In this document: positions 18,691-28,337 of the stretch, piece by piece
How positions within the stretch are numbered: the first letter of the stretch is position 1
Layout of the letters: each line of letters starts with the position of its first letter
Origin: Bacteroides xylanisolvens XB1A
GTDB taxonomy: Bacteria > Bacteroidota > Bacteroidia > Bacteroidales > Bacteroidaceae
DNA: 64,000 nt
Direction: 5' to 3'
Assembly: GCF_000210075.1 (NCBI RefSeq)
Contig: NC_021017.1
Location: forward strand, 2,814,678 to 2,878,677
The notes under the pieces: generated by a model
Seen by the model: the letters and a program-made list of their open reading frames with translations, nothing else
Told to the model about the DNA's origin: nothing
Databases searched by the model: none
Position numbers and translations under genes: made by a program

Positions 18691-18799
18691 GTTTCAAGGC
18701 TTGAAACAATCCGTTTCACACCGAGAAACACTTCGTTTCATACGGTGAAACACTTTGTTTCCCGGCGTGAAACTTTTAGTTTCAAATAGGGTTGAAACT
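18691..18799. repeat. 22-bp-period palindrome array A2 (GAAAC-N5-GTTTC type)
   Basis: Four 15-bp dyads GAAAC-N5-GTTTC begin at 18703, 18725, 18747 and 18769, exactly 22 bp apart, with variable N5 (AATCC, ACTTC, ACTTT, TTTTA) and variable 7-nt spacers. The array is closed on both sides by dyads of opposite order: GTTTCAAGGCTTGAAAC at 18691-18707, and AGTTTCAA / TTGAAACT at 18778-18799. GAAAC and GTTTC therefore alternate about every helical turn. Geometry is identical to array A1, where the end base is C/G rather than G/C. Confidence 0.85.
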
Positions 18800-19013
18800 A
18801 ATTACGAAATAGCTTTACTAATTTTGCTCGATGGTGATGCGGTAAGGAATAAAACTATGTGTGGATGAACTTGTTCAAACCAGTACTGAAGTAAGCAGAG
18901 CCATGTACTTGACTTGCTCAAGTCTCTTACATCATTTCATTGTATGTAGTACTCCATCCCCCACTCAAAGGAACCCAAGCCCACATTCCACCGACTTTTG
19001 CCCACGTGATGAA

Positions 19014-19101
19014 TCTATATACCCCGCTTGTTGGGCATATATATTCAGCGTGGTGAGTATATATACCTACTACGCTGAATATATAGATCCATCAGCTAAT
19101 T
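19014..19101. repeat. 22-bp-period palindrome array A3 (TATATA type)
   Basis: Four 22-bp units begin at 19014, 19036, 19058 and 19080. Each has a TATATA core (19016, 19038, 19060, about 19082) and a GC-richer half. Neighbouring units are partly inverted copies: a perfect 14-bp arm at 19038-19051 (TATATATTCAGCGT) pairs with 19072-19085. It resembles arrays A4 and A5 in core sequence and period. Confidence 0.8.
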
Positions 19102-19390
19102 TGAGAAAACTGAATGCGCTGAAAGCACTCTACCTTGTTTGCAGTATCTTTCTGCGAGGGATGTCTTTTTCCGCTTTCAGCCGCTATTTCCTCCTATCAA
19201 GGCGTTTGCAGACAACACTGAAACGGCTGAAACCGGATTATAACATGAATATTCAATAAGAGGGTTTTGGCAAGGTCAGAACCGGATAGTTGGGTGTTTT
19301 AATCATTGTCTTTTTGAGATAAGAACCATTTCTCCGATGGAACGGGTTGATTTGGTGAAAAGTGAATATTTAATGGCTATTTTTTAAATA

Positions 19391-19418
19391 TTGATTTTTG
19401 TTGTTGTACCTATTTTTG
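19391..19418 (+). promoter_or_regulatory. Putative promoter of the GH18/SusC/SusD locus
   Basis: A -7 element TATTTTTG (19411-19418) has a TTG at 19391-19393 as a possible -33 element, 17 bp away. The leader to the ATG at 19506 is about 80 nt. Confidence 0.45.
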
Positions 19419-19505
19419 TGACGTTGATTTTAGGAGAAAAACCAATTGTTTGATTAATGGAGACTCTTATTGTCAGCGAATAGAAAATCTTAATAACTTA
19501 AATTT

Positions 19506-21158
19506 ATGAGAAACAAATTCTTTTTATGTCTTTTCGTGTTAGTATCGCTAACAGCTTGTAAAGACACTAAATGGGTAGAAGTTCCGGGTGGAATGCCCCC
19601 TGAAGGAGCAATCACCGGACAGCCGGGAGTGGATGATCCGGCTGAGAAAACATTAATCAATTGTCAATACATTGGTGGTGACCCTTTCGAATTAAACCGT
19701 ATTCCGGTAGAAAATCTGATTGTCAGCAATGATCTTATTTATTTGGCTGCGCGTCCTTATGCTAATGGAGATATAGCTTTTGACTTGCCTATAAATGATG
19801 CAACTTTTACAGGCGGGGTTTCGCATGAAGCTACTTATGAGGGACGTAGCGGTGTGATAAAATTTGACGGAACCGGAAAAATGAATGGAAAAGATGGATT
19901 ATTGCATTCTACAGAAGAGACATTTAATAAAAGTTTCACTTTTGCTACCTATATATTTATAGATGAGTGGGTGCCCGGAGCATATATCTTTAAAAAAACA
20001 AGTGGAGATAAAGTGTTGGCTGCCTTACAATTAGGTACTAACGAGCAGACTGTGAGCTGGGCGTTGGGAAATGCATCAGTGACAGCAGGTACCTATGTGG
20101 ATGCCAAGGGTTTGGCTCCGGGAGCTTGGCATTATCTGGCGGTAGATTATGATGGCAATAAAAAGCAATTCAGGATTTTTGTAGATGCGTGGTCTTCTAC
20201 GCTTGACAAAGAAATCGTATTGCCTACTGCCCGTGCCGATTTTTATATAGGTGAAAACTTCAAAGGCCGTTTGGATGAAACTTCTTTTTGGAGTATGGCA
20301 GCAGGTACTGGTGGGAAGAATGGTATAAAATTCGATAATTGGAATATGGTAGCAAAAGTGTTGGCTTATTGGCAATATGATGATTCTACCAATCCGGGGA
20401 AGGACTCTCACACTTGGTTGGACCGTTGGAAAAAAATACGCGAAACCTTGGCAGCTCAGGTAGGTAATGACAGCCGAAAATTACGATTAGGATTCGGCAG
20501 CGGGCAATGGAGGCAAATGATGAGTGCTGATAATACGCGTACCGCATTTGCTAATAATTTGAAGAGTGTTTTGAAGGAATATGAATTTGATGGAGTAGAC
20601 CTTGATATTGAATGGCCTACTACGGAGACAGAATATGCTAACTACAGTGCGACGATTGTGAAAATCAGACAGATACTTGGCAAAGACGTATGTTTCTCCG
20701 TATCCCTTCATCCGGTTGCTTATAAAATTTCGAAAAATGCGATTGAAGCTTTGGATTTTATGTCTTACCAATGCTACGGACCGGCAGTGATGCGATATTC
20801 TTACGAGCAATTTGTAAAAGATGCAGAAATGGCTGTTGAGTACGGGATTCCGGCAGATAAACTGGTTCTCGGTGTGCCTTTTATCGGGACTACCGGTGTA
20901 AATGGAGAACAAGTCTCTTACTCTGATTTTATAAATGGTGGACTTTCGGATGTTGCTTTGGATGAATTTACGTATAATGGCAAAACGTATACTCTTAATG
21001 GTCAGAATACGATTCGTAAAAAAGCGAAGTATGCTTGTGAGGAAGGCTATAGAGGAATAATGAGTTGGGGGTCCGATGTGTCGGTAAATAATGAAAAATC
21101 ATTGTTGAAAGCGATACAAGAGGAGTTTGTTGCTTATGAGATTAATAATCCCAAGTAA
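19506..21158 (+). CDS. GH18 family surface endo-glycosidase lipoprotein with LamG-like domain
   Basis: 550 residues. An SPII signal ends in LTAC (lipidated Cys at about 18). Residues about 50-280 form a concanavalin/LamG-type sandwich (FTFATYIFIDEW, PGAWHYLAVDYDGNKKQFRIFVD, FKGRLDETSFW). Residues about 285-540 form a GH18 barrel with the active-site motif DGVDLDIEWP: Asp365, Asp367 and acid Glu369. GH18 enzymes cut beta-1,4 linkages between GlcNAc residues (chitinase or endo-beta-N-acetylglucosaminidase). As the first gene of a locus with SusC/SusD and GH20, an ENGase that releases N-glycans, or cleaves chitooligosaccharides, at the cell surface is the best inference. Chitinase and ENGase cannot be separated by eye. 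Confidence 0.88.
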   Translation: MRNKFFLCLFVLVSLTACKDTKWVEVPGGMPPEGAITGQPGVDDPAEKTLINCQYIGGDPFELNRIPVENLIVSNDLIYLAARPYANGDIAFDLPINDATFTGGVSHEATYEGRSGVIKFDGTGKMNGKDGLLHSTEETFNKSFTFATYIFIDEWVPGAYIFKKTSGDKVLAALQLGTNEQTVSWALGNASVTAGTYVDAKGLAPGAWHYLAVDYDGNKKQFRIFVDAWSSTLDKEIVLPTARADFYIGENFKGRLDETSFWSMAAGTGGKNGIKFDNWNMVAKVLAYWQYDDSTNPGKDSHTWLDRWKKIRETLAAQVGNDSRKLRLGFGSGQWRQMMSADNTRTAFANNLKSVLKEYEFDGVDLDIEWPTTETEYANYSATIVKIRQILGKDVCFSVSLHPVAYKISKNAIEALDFMSYQCYGPAVMRYSYEQFVKDAEMAVEYGIPADKLVLGVPFIGTTGVNGEQVSYSDFINGGLSDVALDEFTYNGKTYTLNGQNTIRKKAKYACEEGYRGIMSWGSDVSVNNEKSLLKAIQEEFVAYEINNPK

Positions 21159-21187
21159 ATGTAATCTTAATTATTAAATGTAATATT

Positions 21188-24100
21188 ATGAAAAAAGAAA
21201 AATTAATGAAGATACAAGAACGACTTGTTTTTCTTCTGATTTTCCTATTCTTATTGCCGATAGGGGTCATTGCCCAACAAAAGATGATTACGGGGCAAGT
21301 AGTGGACGAACAGGGAGAAGCTGTTATTGGCGCCAGTGTGATGGTGAAAGGTGCAAAAACCGGAACAATTACGGATTTGGACGGAAATTTTTCTGTTCAG
21401 GGAAAAGCGGGGCAAACGCTTTCTATAAGTTATGTTGGCTATACTCCATTGGATGTGAAAATTACAAAATTACAAAACAATCGATTCGTATTGAAGGAAA
21501 ACACGGAAGTGCTTGACGAGGTTGTTGTTGTCGGTATGGATACGCAAAAGAGAAATACAATTACGGCGGCGGTATCTGTAGTGAAAGGAGATGATATCGT
21601 CAATCGTCCCATAACGGACCTCACCAGCGCTTTGCAAGGTAATGTAGCAGGATTAAATTTCGCATCGGATGCAATGGGAGGAGCTAAAGGAGGTGAGTTG
21701 GGTACGGATATAAAATTCAATATCCGTGGTGTTGGCTCTATCAATGGTGGCGAACCGTATGTATTGGTAGACGGAATCGAACAAAGTATGCAGAATGTGA
21801 ATCCCGCCGATGTTGCTAGTATCAGTGTGTTGAAAGACGCCTCGGCAGCCGCGATTTATGGTGCCCGTGCCGCCTATGGTGTGGTATTGGTTACAACTAA
21901 AAGTGGAAATTCGGAAAAAGCTAAAGTAAGTTATTCGGGAACAGTTGGTTTTAGTTCTCCTATCCGTACTCCACAGATGATGAATTCTTTGGAGTTTGCT
22001 TATTATAATAATGCTTTGTATGATGCCGGTGCATCTGCTTCGGGGATTAATAGAATCTCAGACTCGGTTATAGAAAAGATTAAGGGATTCATGCAGAATC
22101 CATATTCAGAGGAATTTCCGGGAATAGATGTATCTAGTAACGGAGAAGACTGGGCTAGTGCATATTATGCCCAGTATGGCAATACGGATTGGTTTAAATA
22201 CTATTACAAGGATAAGTCCATTCGTCATTCACATAATTTGAGTGTACAGGGTGGATCGCAGAAGATAAACTACTATATCGGTATGGGATATGTCTATCAG
22301 GAGGGCTTTCTGGATCATGTTAAGGATGATTTGAGCAAGTATAATCTGAATACAAAGCTACAGGCGAAGCCTACTGACTGGTTGAGATTCAACCTAAATA
22401 ATAATATAACTTTGCAAATGATAAAACGTCCGATGCCCAACCAGTCTATTATTTATAATAAGATAGGTTCGCATCGTCCGTCACAAGTTACACATTTGCC
22501 GATTGATTCAAAATATAATATTCCCAGCTGGAACGAAACGCTTTTCATGCAAAATTCGAATTATGAAAATAATCGGCTTTCAGATGCCTTGTCAGTATCC
22601 GCTACGGCTACTCTAATGAAAGGATGGGATGTTACGGCTGAAATGAAGATACGTTTTGATGTAGAAAATAACAATATGATTCTATATGAGAATCCGCAAT
22701 ATGAAACTCCTTTAGGGACGCTAAAACCGGGTGATGCTACTGGACGCAGGCAAGGATTCTCTTATCCGAATATCGATTGGAAGTTAATGAAGTTCGGTTC
22801 TTATGCCCGTGGAAGTCTGTTCAATTATTATTTGTCGCCTAATGTGTCCAGTATGTATATTCAGCAATGGGGAAAACATTCTTTCAAGGCAATGGCGGGA
22901 TTCCAAATGGAAATGAAAGAAGATTCCAATGAGTATATGTATAAAGATGGAATGATGAGTAATGATATCTTTTCTTTTGCAAATGCCAGCGGGAACGTCA
23001 TAGCCGGAGAAGATCGTACACATTGGGCTACAATGGGGGCTTACCTTAAGTTGAACTGGAATTATGACAATATATATTTCTTTGAGTTCAGCGGGCGTTA
23101 TGATGGCTCTTCACGTTTTGCAAAAGGAAACCGTTGGGGATTTTTCCCTTCATTCTCTGCTGGTTATGATATTGCCAGAACAGATTACTTCCAGAGGCTG
23201 AAACTTCCGGTGTCTCAATTGAAAGTCCGTGTGTCTTATGGTCGTCTGGGTAATCAGAATGGAGCCGGATTATACGATTATCTGGCTACTATGTCATTGG
23301 ATGCTTTGGGATCTAATGGTTGGTTATTGCCTACTGCCTCTTCTGCCAGTGCTATCAAGGGAACGATAGCAAAGACCCCTAAAATGGTAAGTCCGTTTAT
23401 TACATGGGAAAAAGTGGATAATGCAAACTTGGGACTTGATTTGATGCTGTTCGACAATCGGCTTTCTTTAGAAGCAAATATATACCAGCGCATGACAAGG
23501 GATATGATTGGTCCGGCCGAAGCTATTCCCGATATTAGTGGTATAGCTTCCGAAAACCGCTCTAAAATAAATAATGCTACATTGCGTAACCGCGGATGGG
23601 AGCTTTCGGTGAACTGGCATGATCAGCTGAAATGTGGATTTAGTTATGGCGTAGGATTCAATGTGTTTAGCTATAAGGCTGTCGTTACCAAATATAATAA
23701 TCCAGATGGAACCATTTACAATAATCACACCGGGTATGGTCCTAATAAAGGATATTATGAAGGGATGGATCTTGGTGAGATTTGGGGGTATCAGGCTGAC
23801 GACCTTTTCATGACAAACCGTGAGATTGATGATTACTTGCGAAAGGTGGATATGAGTGCGCTCAAGCCGGATGACATGTGGCGTCGTGGAGATTTGAAAT
23901 ATATAGATTCCAATAATGATGGGAAAATAGATGGTGGTGACGGTACGATATACAATCATGGTGACTTGAAGATTATTGGTAATACAACTCCCAAATATTC
24001 GTTCGGTATCAATTTGAATGTGGGATATAAGGGTTTTGAAGTATCTACTTTATTGCAAGGAGTGGCAAAAAGGGATTTCCCGATTTCGGGAAGTAGCTAT

Positions 24101-24544
24101 ATGTTTAGTGCAGGTAGCTATAACTTCAAGGAGCATCTGGATTATTTCAGCCCGGAGACTCCGAATGGCTTTTTGCCTCGTCTGACTAGCTGGAAAAATA
24201 ATCAGGACTTTTATGTAAATACAGGGTATAATTCAACTCGCTATTTATTGAATGCAGCTTATATGCGTATGAAGAACCTGACTGTATCATATAATTTCGA
24301 TAAGAAGTTGCTAAAACATATCGGTATTAGTCGACTGAAATTGTATGTAGCATGCGATAACCTGTTTACTGTAACAAAATTGCCAAAACAGTTTGATCCG
24401 GAAACGCTTAATCAGGTGAACGGAATGGCTGGAGGTACTACTACAGAGGCTCCGGGTCTAACCTCACCGGTCGTATCTAATGGTAATGGTATGGTGTATC
24501 CGCTAAACCGGAATTTTGTATTCGGACTTGATTTTACTTTTTAA
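21188..24544 (+). CDS. SusC-like TonB-dependent outer-membrane glycan transporter
   Basis: 1118 residues, typical SusC size. It has a signal peptide ending about residue 30 (VIAQQ), a carboxypeptidase-D-like domain (MITGQVVDEQGEAVIGASVMVKG to about 110), a TonB box region LDEVVVVGMD, a plug domain with VLKDASAAAIYGARAAYGVVLVTTKSG, and a long beta-barrel ending in an aromatic residue (FGLDFTF). It imports oligosaccharides released by the surface GH18 enzyme, with the SusD-like lid encoded 10 bp downstream. There is no N-terminal STN domain, so signalling through an anti-sigma factor is not indicated. Confidence 0.95.
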   Translation: MKKEKLMKIQERLVFLLIFLFLLPIGVIAQQKMITGQVVDEQGEAVIGASVMVKGAKTGTITDLDGNFSVQGKAGQTLSISYVGYTPLDVKITKLQNNRFVLKENTEVLDEVVVVGMDTQKRNTITAAVSVVKGDDIVNRPITDLTSALQGNVAGLNFASDAMGGAKGGELGTDIKFNIRGVGSINGGEPYVLVDGIEQSMQNVNPADVASISVLKDASAAAIYGARAAYGVVLVTTKSGNSEKAKVSYSGTVGFSSPIRTPQMMNSLEFAYYNNALYDAGASASGINRISDSVIEKIKGFMQNPYSEEFPGIDVSSNGEDWASAYYAQYGNTDWFKYYYKDKSIRHSHNLSVQGGSQKINYYIGMGYVYQEGFLDHVKDDLSKYNLNTKLQAKPTDWLRFNLNNNITLQMIKRPMPNQSIIYNKIGSHRPSQVTHLPIDSKYNIPSWNETLFMQNSNYENNRLSDALSVSATATLMKGWDVTAEMKIRFDVENNNMILYENPQYETPLGTLKPGDATGRRQGFSYPNIDWKLMKFGSYARGSLFNYYLSPNVSSMYIQQWGKHSFKAMAGFQMEMKEDSNEYMYKDGMMSNDIFSFANASGNVIAGEDRTHWATMGAYLKLNWNYDNIYFFEFSGRYDGSSRFAKGNRWGFFPSFSAGYDIARTDYFQRLKLPVSQLKVRVSYGRLGNQNGAGLYDYLATMSLDALGSNGWLLPTASSASAIKGTIAKTPKMVSPFITWEKVDNANLGLDLMLFDNRLSLEANIYQRMTRDMIGPAEAIPDISGIASENRSKINNATLRNRGWELSVNWHDQLKCGFSYGVGFNVFSYKAVVTKYNNPDGTIYNNHTGYGPNKGYYEGMDLGEIWGYQADDLFMTNREIDDYLRKVDMSALKPDDMWRRGDLKYIDSNNDGKIDGGDGTIYNHGDLKIIGNTTPKYSFGINLNVGYKGFEVSTLLQGVAKRDFPISGSSYMFSAGSYNFKEHLDYFSPETPNGFLPRLTSWKNNQDFYVNTGYNSTRYLLNAAYMRMKNLTVSYNFDKKLLKHIGISRLKLYVACDNLFTVTKLPKQFDPETLNQVNGMAGGTTTEAPGLTSPVVSNGNGMVYPLNRNFVFGLDFTF

Positions 24545-24554
24545 ATAGAGGATA

Positions 24555-26372
24555 ATGATGAAAAAAATATATTTATTAGCAGTAGCTTTAGCCGGTACTT
24601 TATTGACTTCCTGTTCTGACTTTCTGGATAAAGTGCCTTTGGTGGTGCCCAGTAGCGAGACATTCTTGACGAATCAAAGTGCCGTGACTAATTATGTCAA
24701 TGGTTTGTATATTGCTCTTCCTTCTGCAGGTGCCTATGGCATGGGAATAATGGGAGAAGAAAAGAATAGTGATAATATGGTAGCCATGGTGTATGACAGG
24801 CGTATGAACGGGGAGTTGCAAGAATCTATCGGAGGCGTAACAGAATGGCAGAAAGGATACCAGAATCTACGTAGTGTCAATTACTTCTTAGAATATTATA
24901 AAGTACCGGCAGCTGAAGAAACAGCGGAAGTATTATCTCTGAAAGGAGAAGCCTATTTCTTTCGTGCATATTGGCACTATTACTTGTTGACTAAATTCGG
25001 CAGTATTCCTGTGATGGACAAGTTTTGGGATGGAAACGCTACCGTTGGCGGGTTACAGATTCCGGCACGTGATCGTTCGGCAGTGGCACAATTCATTCTT
25101 GATGATTTGAAGGCAGCTAAAGAGTTGCTATATTCCCGCAGCAAATATCAGGGATTGCGTATTTGTAAAGAAGCTGCTATGGTTATGGCGATGAGAGTGG
25201 CACTCTTTGAAGGTACGTGGGAGAAATATCATAAAGGTACTGACTTTGCCGCTGCCGAGTATAAATCAGATGATTTTTTGCAGCAAGTACTTACTTTGGG
25301 GGATGAATTGTTTCAAATGGGTATTACATTAAACACAAAAGAGAATGATAAATCAGTGAAGAATATTGATGATGCGTATGGAAACCTGTTCAATTCAAAA
25401 GATTTGTCGGCTACTCAGGAAGTGTTGTTTTGGAAGAAATATTCAATTGCCGACAACTTGGTTCACAGTTTAAATACGAATTTATCCAGTGGAATGTGTG
25501 ATGCTGAAGGACCAGCCGGACTTTCTCAATCATTAGTAGATAATTATTTAAGTGTGGATGGCAACTTTATTGATCCCACAGCCGCAAAATTTAAAGATTT
25601 CAATGAATCTTTTAAGGATAGGGATGGTCGGTTGCTGGCCACTGTAATGCATTCGGACTGTAAATACAAATCGATGACAGTGAAAGGAGCTAAGAAAATG
25701 CTGGTGAAGGCTTATTCAGAGGAAGATAAAGATTTAATCAATCCTCCTCAAATTGTAAGTACCGGAAATCAGAGTAATACTACCGGCTATCATATCCGTA
25801 TGGGAATTGATACTACATTCGTAAGTGGGCAGGGAGAAACTGCCACTCCAATGATTCGTTATGCAGAAGCCTTGCTGGCTTATGCAGAAGCTGCGGAAGA
25901 ATTGGGAAAATGTGACGCTGCTGTTTTGGAGAAGACTATAAAGCCATTACGCGAACGGGCCGGAGTCACTTATCTCGCTCCATCAGCTATTGATCCCAAT
26001 TTCCCTGATTTTGGTTATACAATTTCTGCCAATCTGCAAGAAATCCGTCGGGAAAGACGCTCTGAACTGCCATTGCAGGGAATGCGTTTGGATGATTTGA
26101 TGCGTTGGAGAGCACATAAGTTATTCCAGGGGAAACGTGGCGGAGGCGCTTACTTTGGAGCCGGCAGCGTTTTATATAAATCAATTGATCCGAAGAATGA
26201 AGAATTGGCTCAAATTCTGGTAGACAATAACGATTACTTGGATCCACTGAAAAATGTTCTTCCACGTGGGTTCCAGTTTGATGCGGGACGTGATTATCTA
26301 CTTCCGATTCCACCGAGCGAGATATCATTGAATAAAGAACTGACACAGAATCCGGGGTGGCGCAAAAATTGA
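24555..26372 (+). CDS. SusD-like glycan-binding lipoprotein
   Basis: 605 residues. An SPII signal ends in LLTSC, followed by SDFLDKVPLVVPSSETFL and a TPR-type SusD helical core (LKGEAYFFRAYWHYYLLTKFG, IRYAEALLAYAEAAEEL), closing with the usual LLPIPPSEISLNKELTQNPGW. SusD proteins cap the SusC barrel and select the glycan. It lies directly between the SusC gene and a surface binding-protein gene, as expected for an operon. The binding specificity cannot be read from sequence. Confidence 0.95.
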   Translation: MMKKIYLLAVALAGTLLTSCSDFLDKVPLVVPSSETFLTNQSAVTNYVNGLYIALPSAGAYGMGIMGEEKNSDNMVAMVYDRRMNGELQESIGGVTEWQKGYQNLRSVNYFLEYYKVPAAEETAEVLSLKGEAYFFRAYWHYYLLTKFGSIPVMDKFWDGNATVGGLQIPARDRSAVAQFILDDLKAAKELLYSRSKYQGLRICKEAAMVMAMRVALFEGTWEKYHKGTDFAAAEYKSDDFLQQVLTLGDELFQMGITLNTKENDKSVKNIDDAYGNLFNSKDLSATQEVLFWKKYSIADNLVHSLNTNLSSGMCDAEGPAGLSQSLVDNYLSVDGNFIDPTAAKFKDFNESFKDRDGRLLATVMHSDCKYKSMTVKGAKKMLVKAYSEEDKDLINPPQIVSTGNQSNTTGYHIRMGIDTTFVSGQGETATPMIRYAEALLAYAEAAEELGKCDAAVLEKTIKPLRERAGVTYLAPSAIDPNFPDFGYTISANLQEIRRERRSELPLQGMRLDDLMRWRAHKLFQGKRGGGAYFGAGSVLYKSIDPKNEELAQILVDNNDYLDPLKNVLPRGFQFDAGRDYLLPIPPSEISLNKELTQNPGWRKN

Positions 26373-26415
26373 GAAGCATCAACTTAAGTTCATTGATAAT
26401 TATAAAGAAAAAAAC

Positions 26416-28239
26416 ATGAAGAATATATTCTACAAACTATTTTCAATATCTCTATTGGGTGTATGCTTGATGGGATGTGAAGATGAAACTAAGTATTTGC
26501 CTTTACCACAAGCTGTTCCTTTTACGATGACTGTCAATAATACGACTTTTGTAATGGGCGAAAAGTTAGTTGTCGATTTGGATATTAATCCGGATAAGGA
26601 TGGAAGCGAGGTTTTGGCTAACGAAGATTTTGATATTTATTTTACCGCTAAAACTGGTACGGAGGATGTGTCCGGCGTATTCAAAGATTTTCATAACATC
26701 GTTACTTTTCCGAAAGGTGAGAAGAGTATTCGTGTTGAGTTCCCTCTGAAAGAAACTGGATTGGAAGGAAGTAAAAACTTTAATTTTGTAGCTTTTTCCC
26801 GCGGATACGAGATTGGTAACCCTAGTTTTCCTATGAAAGTGTCCGATTACTATCGGGTAAATATGGCAATACAAGGCAATGCGGACAATATAGTAACGGA
26901 AGGTGATAAATTTGTGTTGGTAGCCAGTCTGGATAAACCGAGGGCAATACCTATTGTGGTAAGTATCAGCGCAAAAGCGGAGGATGAGAGCTCTTTTGAA
27001 AATTTGCCCAGTGAACTGACTATTCCTGCAGGAGCGCTGAACGCAAAAACTGACCCTATATCTTTAGTTATGGATGGAGCGAAGACAGGAGACAAGGAGT
27101 TGACATTGAATTTCACTTCAAACTCTGAAGCTAATCCGATGAAGTCTGATAAATTAGTAATTATGATGACTGACCTCGAATCTCTTGCCAATCCGGATAT
27201 GTATGATCCGACCTTGGTGTATGAACATCCGGAATATCCATTTGTATCTAAAGGCAATAAAAGCAAATTCGATGCTTGGTGGGGGAGTGACAGAAGCTCG
27301 TCTGTAGAAATAACCGGAAAAACGGGTGCTAAACCTGGAACTGATTATGCTTCGTTAACTTCGCATCCCAACCAGAAATTAGCAGAGGAAGGATGGAAAT
27401 TCTGGAGTGGCGTAGAGTTCCATTTTATACAAAGCTCTTTCGGGTGGAGTATGCCGACGAAGCCGAATACGTCGTTTGGTAACTATAGGCATTGGTCTTT
27501 TAATTATATTCCAACTAAATCAATACAAGATGTGTTTGCTGCTAATCGCGATAAATGTTCTAATGTAACAGAAGACGGTACTTATCAATTGTGGGTACAA
27601 GCTGGTTCCACACCGGGAGACGGACTTGGTGCGAGTAGAGATTACGGTTCGGCTGCTGTATATATTGGAAGAGGCGGTTCAGGTGCTTCTACCCGTTTTA
27701 TACACATCAATCCGGGAATGCGTATAGAAATGAGAGTGCGTGTGACGGGAGATCGTACGGGTATTGTTCCGGTCATTGAGCTTAGAGATGCACCTGGGGG
27801 CGTATTTGATAAACAAATACAGAGAATCGATATTCTTAGAAATACGAAAGGAAACTTGGTGACACAAGGTGTTTTCTCGACAATGGAAGATGGTACTAAA
27901 ACAAGCCCACTCCCCAAAATTGGTGATTATAATATTTATTGGGTAGAATTGACTACAGATGGAATAAAAGTAGGAATCAATGGAAGTACGAATGTAGATG
28001 TCCCTTCGACAAGTTCTTGGGGTTTTGCTCCTGCAGATGGCTTGGCTTTGGATTTCCTTTTTGCTCCGGCAGACAATCGTCCGGACGGATGGGATAGTGT
28101 ATTGAAGGCTATTTCCGAACCTAAGACCGATCCGAATACACCTATGATGGAAATTGATTGGATTCGTTTTTATACGAATAGCACGTATTCGGACGAAGGT
28201 GTGACATACTGGGCAAATGCAGGTCAATTATTCTACTAA
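26416..28239 (+). CDS. Surface glycan-binding lipoprotein (SusE-position) with Calx-beta-like and lectin-like domains
   Basis: 607 residues. The SPII signal ends in CLMGC. Residues about 30-260 look like two Calx-beta/immunoglobulin-like repeats (VNNTTFVMGEKLVVDLDINPD to FPMKVSDYY, then VNMAIQG to VIMMTDL). Residues about 290-600 resemble a concanavalin-type sandwich ending PMMEIDWIRFYTN, a closing strand seen in GH16-like and lectin-like domains. I see no GH16 E-[ILV]-D-x-x-E active-site motif, so binding rather than hydrolysis is inferred. Its position directly after SusC and SusD is that of the surface glycan-binding protein of Bacteroides loci. The exact Pfam family was not recognised. 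Confidence 0.7.
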   Translation: MKNIFYKLFSISLLGVCLMGCEDETKYLPLPQAVPFTMTVNNTTFVMGEKLVVDLDINPDKDGSEVLANEDFDIYFTAKTGTEDVSGVFKDFHNIVTFPKGEKSIRVEFPLKETGLEGSKNFNFVAFSRGYEIGNPSFPMKVSDYYRVNMAIQGNADNIVTEGDKFVLVASLDKPRAIPIVVSISAKAEDESSFENLPSELTIPAGALNAKTDPISLVMDGAKTGDKELTLNFTSNSEANPMKSDKLVIMMTDLESLANPDMYDPTLVYEHPEYPFVSKGNKSKFDAWWGSDRSSSVEITGKTGAKPGTDYASLTSHPNQKLAEEGWKFWSGVEFHFIQSSFGWSMPTKPNTSFGNYRHWSFNYIPTKSIQDVFAANRDKCSNVTEDGTYQLWVQAGSTPGDGLGASRDYGSAAVYIGRGGSGASTRFIHINPGMRIEMRVRVTGDRTGIVPVIELRDAPGGVFDKQIQRIDILRNTKGNLVTQGVFSTMEDGTKTSPLPKIGDYNIYWVELTTDGIKVGINGSTNVDVPSTSSWGFAPADGLALDFLFAPADNRPDGWDSVLKAISEPKTDPNTPMMEIDWIRFYTNSTYSDEGVTYWANAGQLFY

Positions 28240-28337
28240 TATAGTGTTCTGCTTTCAATAGATTAATTGATAAAATGTCGGAAGTCAGGTGTTTATGCAT
28301 CTCTTTCGACATTTTCACTCTTAAAAGTTTTATTACC

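Larger units (their letters stand above)
18449..19505. other. 1.06-kb intergenic region rich in palindromes
   Basis: Four things stand out. At 18635-18656 a 22-bp dyad has arms GGTGAAGT and ACTTCACC, and further TTCACC boxes lie around it (18595-18667). Array A2 lies at 18691-18799 and array A3 at 19014-19101. A 9-bp inverted repeat TTTCAGCCG / CGGCTGAAA sits at 19175-19183 and 19224-19232. The promoter of the downstream locus is at 19391-19418. An open frame at 18861-19259 runs through array A3 and I regard it as noncoding, although its last 50 codons are not obviously random. Confidence 0.6.

Noticed and set aside
18861..19259. 132-codon open frame
   Set aside because: It reads straight through palindrome array A3, starts inside a palindrome-rich region and has no ribosome-binding site or recognisable domain.
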